Virus record (IMG/VR): IMGVR_UViG_3300009159_000276
Coordinates: 1 to 25,917 of that record
Reading direction: 5' to 3' (one strand)
Source of the DNA: a virus
DNA length: 25,917 bases
This document shows, piece after piece, positions 20,384-25,917 of the stretch. Numbering within the stretch: position 1 is the stretch's first letter; each line of letters begins with the position of its first letter. The position numbers and the translations under genes are program-made. The notes under the pieces are model-generated. The model ran no database searches. It had not been told where the DNA came from and saw only the letters and a list, made by a program, of their open reading frames with translations.

Positions 20384-22477
20384 ATGGCAGGTGAGCGCAT
20401 CTTCAAAGTTCAGATCCTCGGTAACGCCGACGGTGCTATTGCGGCGTTCAAGAAACTTGCCAAAGAAGGACAAGAATCATTTGAGAGGGTTCAGTCAATC
20501 GGCTCAAAGTTAGGTGCCGCATTCGACTTCGTAAAGAAGGGTGCGTTCATTGCGCTCGGTGCGTTGACCGCGGTCGCAGGTGCAGCGACAGCAGCAGTCG
20601 CAGCAGCAGCAGCCGACGAAGCATCACAGAAAAGTCTTGAAGCACAGTTGATTCGTTCTGCCGGTGCAACACAAGCACAGGTTGAAGCCACGGAAGCGTT
20701 CGTGGAACAAGCCATGCTTGCGACCGGAATTGCGGACGATCTTCTTCGTCCGGCCTTCGGGAATCTAGTACGAGCTACAGGTGATCTAGAAAAATCTCAG
20801 CGTCTGTTCGCACTTGCACTTGACATCAGCGCGGCAACTGGGCGCGATTTGGAGGCCGTGACATTGGGTCTCGGTCGTGCGGCCACGGGCAACATCGGCG
20901 CACTTACTCGACTCGGCATCCCACTAGATGAGAACACTAAGAAAAGCAAAGACTTCGGTGCTGCGCTTAAAACTTTGGAAGAACAGTTCGGTGGTGCAGC
21001 GGCAACCGCAGCCGACACATTCGCTGGACGAGTAAAGATTCTCCGCACATCATTCGGCGAAGTAGTTGAAACAATCGGCTTCCTACTTCTGCCAGCGTTT
21101 GAGAAGATCGTCGAGTTCTTGCAGAAGCGAATCATCCCAGCGTTGAAAGCCGCAGTTGATGGATTCAAAGAAGAAGGTCTGACTGGTGCAGTCAAATACT
21201 TTGCTGCTGCGATGGGTCCAGTCTCGTTTACGGTCATCAACTCTATTGAGAGAATGATTCTTTCGGTAATTGAGTTTGAACAAGCAATCGTCAACTTCTT
21301 CAAACCAGCGTTTGCGTTCATTGATGTTCTGCGAGCGATTGCTTCGTCGGTCACAGGTGGCGACGGAATCATCACAGTCGAGCAGATGCTCATTGACCGA
21401 ACCAACAAAGTCACTGACACCTTCGACAAACTGCGACTGTCGGTAATCAATACAAGTGCGGCATTGAATCTGTCCGGCAACAAGATCTCACCATTGATTG
21501 AACAGACAGACAGACTAGGAACCAAAGTTCTGCCGAAGGCCAAAGAATCAACAGATGACTGGTCAACGTCGCTCGGCAATCTGGACAAGAAAACAGGCGG
21601 CGCAGCCAAGACAGTTGAGACTGCGAAACAGAAGTTTGAGAAGTACACGGATGCGTTGAAGTCTTCGACCTCGGCGCAGAAGGCGTTCAACAATGCGCAG
21701 ACTGCTTCGTCAAAGGCTGCGGATTCTTTGAAGGGTGCGCAGGACGATGTGTTCGCCAAGCAGAAGGCGTTGAATGATGCGGTCAATGGTTATGGTGCGG
21801 ATTCGGATCAGGCGAAGAAGGCACAGCGAGAACTGTCGGCGGCTCAACGTAATGTTGCGCAGGCTGGGTTCCGTGTTGAGGAGTCAGTGTTTGCGGTCGC
21901 TGATGCCGAGAAGGCACTTGCCGATCTGCGCAAAGATCCTGAATCAAGTGCGCAAGCAATTCGCCAGGCAGAGATTGACTTGGCACAAGCGAAGTTGGCT
22001 GTTGCCGATGCAAGCGATTCTGAGTTTGAAGCCACGAACAAACTCAAAGATGCACAACTTGTTCTGAACGAAGCGGTGAGCGGTGCGATCATCGGTTCGG
22101 ATACTTACAACAAACTTCTTGCAGACGTCGAGGATGCAAAGATTAAAGAGAAGGAAGCATCTGATCGTTTGACAGAAGCAGTCGAGCGTGAGACAGAAGC
22201 ATACGAGAATCTTGCCGAAGCAATCGCCAAGGTCGCTGAGGCTGCAAGAGTTGCTGGAGTCACCACCGGAATCCCAACCTTGCCGACAGTGCCAACACCG
22301 ACAGGCGGTGGCACAGGGTTCGCAGGCCAAGCAGATCCATCGGTGCAGATCGTCGTCAACACAGGTATCGGCACAAACGGTGTTGAGGCTGGACGACAGA
22401 TCGTGCAACTGTTGCAGCAATACACGGCAGTTGATGCGTTCGCGATTGACCGACTCGGCTTCGCGCCAAGAAGGTAG
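20384..22477 (+). CDS. Tape measure protein (697 aa)
   Basis: Sets tail length and exits with DNA at infection. The N-terminus has a hydrophobic helix (about 53-77, GAFIALGALTAVAGAATAAV). Conserved tape-measure segments include LATGIADDLLRPAFGNLVRATG (about 111-132) and GNIGALTRLGIPLDE. The middle-to-late part (about 415-620) is Ala/Lys/Asp/Glu-rich coiled coil with long heptads, and the C-terminus (QIVVNTGIGTNGVEAGRQIV) forms a beta-helix piece. At about 1.5 angstrom per residue the tail would be near 100 nm. No lysozyme or peptidase domain is visible. There is no strong ribosome site at ATG 20384. Confidence 0.93.
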   Translation: MAGERIFKVQILGNADGAIAAFKKLAKEGQESFERVQSIGSKLGAAFDFVKKGAFIALGALTAVAGAATAAVAAAAADEASQKSLEAQLIRSAGATQAQVEATEAFVEQAMLATGIADDLLRPAFGNLVRATGDLEKSQRLFALALDISAATGRDLEAVTLGLGRAATGNIGALTRLGIPLDENTKKSKDFGAALKTLEEQFGGAAATAADTFAGRVKILRTSFGEVVETIGFLLLPAFEKIVEFLQKRIIPALKAAVDGFKEEGLTGAVKYFAAAMGPVSFTVINSIERMILSVIEFEQAIVNFFKPAFAFIDVLRAIASSVTGGDGIITVEQMLIDRTNKVTDTFDKLRLSVINTSAALNLSGNKISPLIEQTDRLGTKVLPKAKESTDDWSTSLGNLDKKTGGAAKTVETAKQKFEKYTDALKSSTSAQKAFNNAQTASSKAADSLKGAQDDVFAKQKALNDAVNGYGADSDQAKKAQRELSAAQRNVAQAGFRVEESVFAVADAEKALADLRKDPESSAQAIRQAEIDLAQAKLAVADASDSEFEATNKLKDAQLVLNEAVSGAIIGSDTYNKLLADVEDAKIKEKEASDRLTEAVERETEAYENLAEAIAKVAEAARVAGVTTGIPTLPTVPTPTGGGTGFAGQADPSVQIVVNTGIGTNGVEAGRQIVQLLQQYTAVDAFAIDRLGFAPRR

Positions 22478-22479
22478 CC

Positions 22480-23724
22480 ATGCCAAAGACACTGAAGTGG
22501 GGTCAGGCATATTCGGTTCTGTTGGATGTCGGTGCGATCACTGACGCATTCACACTCGACTCATCACTACTCGACGGCACAGATGTACTAGACGGTTCAA
22601 CAGACTTCGTGGACGCAACCGAATATGTGTTGTCGGTCGCAATCCAACGTGGTCGCACAAGTCAGACCGACCAGTTCTCACCTGGCACCTGTCGAGTGTT
22701 GGCTGACGACCGTGCATCAGGCCGACTGTTTGACCCAGCGAACACCGCATCAACCTATTATCAAGGCGACTTCGACTTGGCTCCGAGACGCGCAATCAAA
22801 GTTCTTGCCGGCACAGCCGAACTGTTCGTCGGCGCAATCACCGACCTAGACATCACCTACGAGATGCCGAACCTATCGTTCGCGTCCATCGTGTCGGCGG
22901 ACGGACTGTACGAACTGTCACGCACCGCACTCACCGCATTCTCACCATCATCACAGTTGACCTCGGATCGAGTCACAGCAATCCTGAACCGACCAGAAGT
23001 GAACTTCTCAACCGCGTTACGAGACATCTCAACAGGTGTCGCGACCTGCGGTACCGTTGCCTACACAGACAACACGAACACGCTGTCGGCGTTGCAGGCT
23101 GTCGCAATCGCTGAGGATGGCAGACTGTTCGCGAACCGTCGCAATCAAATTGTGTTTGATCCTCGTATTGATTTTACGTTCTCTACCGCTATCGCATCGT
23201 TCGGTGGTACAGCGTCAAACAACATTCCTATCTTGGCCATCGGTGTCGCATACGGTCAAGAAACATTATTCAACCGTGTCCAAGTAGATGTTGATGGTGG
23301 CACAGCTGCACAAGTCGTGTCCGACGCAACAAGCCAAACAAAGTACGGTGTGCAAACATTGTCATTCTCAAGTGTGCCATTAGTGAGCGAAGCGGCTGGA
23401 GCGACTCTGGCACAGAACTTGTTGGACAAGTACAAGGAACCGAAGATCCGCTTCAACGAGATCTCAACCAGTTTGAACGCTTGCGGTTCAGCATTATGGC
23501 CGACAGTGCTGGCACTCGACGTGGGTGACGTCATCCAAGTTTCCAAACGATACGACCAAGGTCTGCCTGCTACGCGCACGGACTCCGTGTTTATTGAATC
23601 CGTTGCACACGACATCACACCATCCGATCATCGGATAAGATTTGGACTCGGTCAAGCACAACTCTTGACCGCATTCATACTTGACAGCGACACTCTTGAC
23701 GATGTTGATGTTGGATTAGGATAG
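22480..23724 (+). CDS. Minor tail protein / tail hub (Dit/Tal-like)
   Basis: A 414 aa beta-rich protein immediately behind the tape measure, the usual site of the distal tail or hub protein. It has the pattern of actinophage minor tail proteins: EYVLSVAIQRGRTSQTDQFSPGTCRVLADD (about 48-77) and RLFDPANTASTYYQGDFDLAP (81-101). Later it has DVGDVIQVSKRYDQGLP and FIESVAHDITPSDHRIRFGLG near the C-terminus. Two Leu-Asp motifs flank the fold: AFTLDSSLLDGTDVLDG near residues 23-39 and AFILDSDTLDDVDVGLG at the very end. Similar motifs occur in the head-region repeat protein at 8245-8922. No peptidase motif is visible. Confidence 0.85.
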   Translation: MPKTLKWGQAYSVLLDVGAITDAFTLDSSLLDGTDVLDGSTDFVDATEYVLSVAIQRGRTSQTDQFSPGTCRVLADDRASGRLFDPANTASTYYQGDFDLAPRRAIKVLAGTAELFVGAITDLDITYEMPNLSFASIVSADGLYELSRTALTAFSPSSQLTSDRVTAILNRPEVNFSTALRDISTGVATCGTVAYTDNTNTLSALQAVAIAEDGRLFANRRNQIVFDPRIDFTFSTAIASFGGTASNNIPILAIGVAYGQETLFNRVQVDVDGGTAAQVVSDATSQTKYGVQTLSFSSVPLVSEAAGATLAQNLLDKYKEPKIRFNEISTSLNACGSALWPTVLALDVGDVIQVSKRYDQGLPATRTDSVFIESVAHDITPSDHRIRFGLGQAQLLTAFILDSDTLDDVDVGLG

Positions 23725-23731
23725 GAGCATT

Positions 23732-23941
23732 ATGGCTGGAGCTGGATATCGCACATTCGCATCGGGAGAAGTCCTGACTAGTAATAATGTCATGACCTAC
23801 TTGATGGATCAGATGGTTCAGGTATACGCAGGCACCGCAGCACGATCATCAGCAATCCCATCACCATCAGCGGGAATGGTTGCGTATTCGACTGCTACAG
23901 GTTTGCAAGTTTTTAACGGCTCAACATGGGTTAATGTATAG
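23732..23941 (+). CDS. Short tail-tip module protein, first copy of a duplication (69 aa)
   Basis: GGATAGGAG lies a few bases before ATG 23732. It consists only of a module found at the N-terminus of tail-tip proteins: MAGAGYRTFASGEVLTSNNV, a YLMDQMVQVY helix and the strand pair AGMVAYSTATGLQVFNGSTW. It differs from the first 69 residues of the next gene at 10 positions. It stops exactly where the second copy enters a glycine-rich adhesin. This may be a stand-alone subunit, or the stump left after loss of a distal domain. The module probably binds the tail hub. Confidence 0.85.
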   Translation: MAGAGYRTFASGEVLTSNNVMTYLMDQMVQVYAGTAARSSAIPSPSAGMVAYSTATGLQVFNGSTWVNV

Positions 23942-24150
23942 ACATGGCTGGCGCAGGATATCGTACATTTCAATCGGGAGAAGTCCTCACTTCGACCAAC
24001 GTACAGACGTACTTGATGGATCAAGCTGTGCAGGTTTATTCTGGCACAGCAGCACGATCATCCGCAGTACCATCACCATCAACAGGCATGGTCGCCTATT
24101 CGACTGCAACAGGTCTACAAGTGTTCAACGGATCAGCATGGGTTGCTGCT
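23732..24150 (+). repeat. Tandem duplication of the tail-tip base module
   Basis: Copy 1 (23732-23938) and copy 2 (23944-24150) encode 69-residue segments that differ at 10 positions. Both start MAGAGYRTF and share the run GMVAYSTATGLQVFNGS. The copies are only five bases apart, which favours local duplication rather than two separate acquisitions. Confidence 0.85.
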
Positions 24151-24897
24151 GGTGGCGGGTATGGCGTGGCGACCGGAGGTGCATCAACCGCGATCACTGT
24201 AGGCGGAATAAATTACACTCTTTTAACTTTTAACAGCGACAGCAATCTTGTTGTTTCTACTGCAGGTTTGTTTGATGTTTTGCTTGTTGGTGGTGGAGCA
24301 GGGTCAGGCACAAATACTGGTGACGGAACCGGAGGCGGCGGCGCAGGGCAGTTAGTTGGTTTGCCAGCAACAGGTCTTGCAACAATTTTTCTTCCTGCTT
24401 CGACAGTTGCAGTCGATGTCGGCGCGGGCGGTGCGATAAATAGTTCAGGTCTTGGTTCAAACATTGGCAATTTTATTTCGGCTGCAGGTGGCGGACACGG
24501 TGGCTCAAATGATTCGACTGGTGGCGGTGGCGTTTCAGTTCGGCGCGGACAAAACGGCGGATCCGGTGGTGGCGGTGCGTTTTCTAGTGCGGTCGGCGGT
24601 TCGGCCGTCGGTTCGTTCGGTGGCAACGCAGGCGGAACAGCCGGATCCGGGACAGGCGGCGGAGCCGGAGGAGGAGGATCATCGGCTGTCGGTGCGAACG
24701 GAGTTGTCAACACGGTTGGCGCAGGCGGAGCAGGAAACGACATAACAGGATTTACAGGAACATCAGCCACAAAATGCGTGGGCGGAGCAGGCACAAACGG
24801 AGCAGGCGGCGGCGCAGCGGGCGCGGCCAACACCGGAAATGGCGGAGCAAACAACACAGGCGGCAGCGGGATCGTGCTAGTGAGATTTAAGGTCTGA
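23944..24897 (+). CDS. Tail-tip adhesin: duplicated base module plus glycine-rich domain (317 aa)
   Basis: Residues 1-67 repeat the previous gene (59 of 69 residues identical). Then GGGYGVATGGASTAITVGGINYT leads into a beta region and a long glycine-rich stretch (about 115-310) with many GGGGAG, GGSGGGG and GGAGGGG runs, closing with GSGIVLVRF. Such glycine-rich domains occur in phage tail adhesins and may fold as packed polyglycine-II helices whose loops touch the receptor. The ending with a strand and short basic tail is typical. It is two bases behind the first copy and has no strong ribosome site, so it probably depends on coupled translation. Confidence 0.85.
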   Translation: MAGAGYRTFQSGEVLTSTNVQTYLMDQAVQVYSGTAARSSAVPSPSTGMVAYSTATGLQVFNGSAWVAAGGGYGVATGGASTAITVGGINYTLLTFNSDSNLVVSTAGLFDVLLVGGGAGSGTNTGDGTGGGGAGQLVGLPATGLATIFLPASTVAVDVGAGGAINSSGLGSNIGNFISAAGGGHGGSNDSTGGGGVSVRRGQNGGSGGGGAFSSAVGGSAVGSFGGNAGGTAGSGTGGGAGGGGSSAVGANGVVNTVGAGGAGNDITGFTGTSATKCVGGAGTNGAGGGAAGAANTGNGGANNTGGSGIVLVRFKV

Positions 24898-24898
24898 T

Positions 24899-25213
24899 AT
24901 GGAAGCACAATACTTTGCACAAATAAACGAAAACAATGAAGTCATTACAGTTCATTGTGTAACAGCCGAATTTATGGCAGCAAACCCTGACCGCTACACA
25001 GGCACTTGGGTAGAAACATTTTACGACACCGTAGGCAAAACTTATGCTGGCATAGATTACGAATATCTAGAATCTGAAAAAGACTTTCGACGTCCACAAC
25101 CATATCCTTCGTGGACCTGGTCAAACAAAACTTGGAACGCACCAACACCGAAGCCTTCGACTGGTGGACCATATAGTTGGAGTGAAGAAGATCTTGAGTG
25201 GGTCGCCGTCTAA
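24899..25213 (+). CDS. Fibre accessory protein, aquatic-phage type (104 aa)
   Basis: The start is one base behind the adhesin stop. The protein is Trp/Tyr-rich: YFAQINENNEVITVHCVTAE, TGTWVETFYDT, KTYAGIDYEYL, RRPQPYPSWTWSNKTWNAPTP and SWSEEDLEWVAV. This ladder of a 'YAGIGYxYD'-like segment, 'PxPYPSW', and a final W-V end is widespread in cyanophage and pelagiphage tail proteins of unknown exact role, often next to fibre genes. It probably forms or assembles part of the tail fibre. Its presence here indicates exchange with other aquatic phage groups. The next gene starts inside its last codons. Confidence 0.8.
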   Translation: MEAQYFAQINENNEVITVHCVTAEFMAANPDRYTGTWVETFYDTVGKTYAGIDYEYLESEKDFRRPQPYPSWTWSNKTWNAPTPKPSTGGPYSWSEEDLEWVAV

Positions 25214-25917
25214 CAAGGTGGCTGATTCCGCTACCAGCAATCCTGTTCTCGATCTGGCCGACTACGGTTCAAGCCGAACCGATACCTGGATTGAACACGA
25301 CCTACTACACGATTGACGAGATCCCGCCAGTCCAGTCGACTGATGAATATCCTGTCTGCGGTACCGAAGTCGAGAACAACATCAACCGCAGTTATGACGG
25401 CGAACCATACGAAGATTGCACAGGCGATCTGTTCATGGTTCACATGACCGGCTACATCACGATTCCTGAACACGACACGATTGAGTTCATGTTGGCTCAC
25501 GATGACGGCGGTGAGATAACTATTGGTGACAACACGTTTGGTGGCTGGTGGGATCAGGGTTGTTCGTGGAGTGTGTCAGATCAATTAGAACTGAACGCCG
25601 AAAGTGTGCCGCTCGAATTGTGGATGTACGAGAACGGTGGCGCATCCTGCATACTTCTCGCTTGGAACATTGATGATGAAGGCTGGGCGATGGTCCCAGA
25701 CTCCGCGTTCACTACTACAAGTAGCCCAACCACCACAACAACAACCACGACCACGACAACCACAAGCACGTTGCCAGAAACAACAACAACAACTTCAACC
25801 ACAACCACGACTTCATCTACAACAACCCTTCCACCAGAAACGACCACAACGACTTCGACAACTCTTGCACCAACAACCACGCAAACGACAACAACAACGT
25901 CAACGACGACCATCCCA
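25198..25917 (+). CDS. Secreted PA14-like domain protein with Thr-rich stalk, 3' end missing
   Basis: GTG 25198 follows GAAGAAG about eight bases upstream, and the frame stays open for 240 codons to the window end. Residues 1-26 form a classic signal peptide: basic MGRRLTRW, hydrophobic LIPLPAILFSIWP, and cleavage likely after VQA (26). Residues about 50-165 resemble a PA14 domain: strands TGYITIPEHDTIEFML, the HDDGGEITIGDN motif (101-112, compare the sDDGsrLyIDG core), and PLELWMYENGGASCILLAW (138-156). Four Cys (54, 74, 122, 151) could form two disulfides, consistent with export. From about 172 it is almost pure Thr/Ser with PE and LP breaks, a mucin-like stalk. PA14 domains bind carbohydrate. 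An anchor or second domain may lie beyond the edge. It is exceptional in a tail cluster. Confidence 0.75.
   Translation, partial: MGRRLTRWLIPLPAILFSIWPTTVQAEPIPGLNTTYYTIDEIPPVQSTDEYPVCGTEVENNINRSYDGEPYEDCTGDLFMVHMTGYITIPEHDTIEFMLAHDDGGEITIGDNTFGGWWDQGCSWSVSDQLELNAESVPLELWMYENGGASCILLAWNIDDEGWAMVPDSAFTTTSSPTTTTTTTTTTTTSTLPETTTTTSTTTTTSSTTTLPPETTTTTSTTLAPTTTQTTTTTSTTTIP
25726..25917 (+). repeat. ACN-triplet low-complexity tract encoding the Thr stalk
   Basis: Runs of ACA, ACC and ACG triplets are interrupted by CCAGAA-type Pro/Glu codons. Synonymous codons are mixed, so it is not a pure microsatellite, yet it is prone to length change. The open frame on the opposite strand here is an artefact of this tract. 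Confidence 0.8.

Noticed and set aside
20797-21786. 329-aa open frame on the - strand inside the tape measure gene
   Set aside because: It mirrors the coiled-coil coding sequence, has no ribosome site or recognisable domain, and all real genes run on the + strand.
24213-24920. 235-aa Pro/Ala-rich open frame on the - strand
   Set aside because: It is the reverse complement of glycine codons (GGN read as NCC) in the adhesin gene.
25581-25913. Val-rich open frame on the - strand
   Set aside because: An antisense artefact of the ACN Thr tract; the + strand frame has a signal peptide and domain.
1-25917. tRNA genes, CRISPR arrays, insertion sequences, integrase/attachment sites
   Set aside because: None seen by reading both strands; the only repeats are those listed.

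Overview
The window is a contiguous piece of a tailed double-stranded DNA phage genome (siphovirus type, HK97-fold capsid). Every gene I can support is on the + strand, packed head to tail, often with start and stop codons overlapping (TAATG, ATGA, TGATG). The sequence does not name the host. Base composition is near balanced, Shine-Dalgarno sites are of AGGAG type, and the secreted protein at the right edge has a Thr-only stalk broken by short Pro/Glu motifs. Such stalks are familiar from secreted proteins of aquatic Actinobacteria, especially Acidimicrobiia, so a freshwater or marine actinobacterial phage is my best inference. I see no integrase, repressor, tRNA, lysis cassette or CRISPR array.

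Layout. (1) 1-3.6 kb, DNA metabolism: the end of a small coiled-coil protein, a PD-(D/E)XK-like nuclease, a beta-class DNA methyltransferase, and a PrimPol-ATPase replication protein. (2) 3.62-3.80 kb, noncoding: five exact copies of an octamer in both orientations plus two hairpins, a candidate origin. (3) 3.8-11 kb, packaging and head: HNH endonuclease, small and large terminase, a small membrane protein, portal, three small structural proteins, and a multidomain prohead protease. (4) 11.0-12.45 kb: the major capsid gene in its own transcription unit, with a strong-looking promoter, twin leader hairpins and two hairpins behind it. (5) 12.46-16.96 kb, a sugar cassette: a 74-residue protein, a GT4 and a GT2 glycosyltransferase, a SAM methyltransferase, a GT17, another GT-A enzyme and a DUF115/sialyltransferase-like Rossmann protein. 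(6) 16.97-25.9 kb, connector and tail: gp6-like connector, tail terminator, a 55-residue protein, tail tube, a tail-assembly chaperone pair made by a -1 frameshift, a gp10-like protein, a stray archaeo-eukaryotic-type primase domain, tape measure, tail hub, a duplicated tail-tip gene, a fibre accessory protein, and a secreted PA14-like protein running off the end.

How it fits together. Terminase packages DNA through the portal into a shell of capsid protein matured by the protease. The sugar cassette directly behind the capsid gene suggests glycan decoration of the virion. The tail is built around a tape measure of about 700 residues. The tip carries fast-evolving adhesion modules: glycine-rich, duplicated, and Thr-stalked PA14.

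The most unusual points are: the signal-peptide PA14/Thr-stalk protein in the tail cluster; the six-enzyme glycan cassette behind the capsid gene; a second primase-like gene between tail genes; a dual ATGTG start opening two reading frames; and the replication-gene-proximal octamer array.
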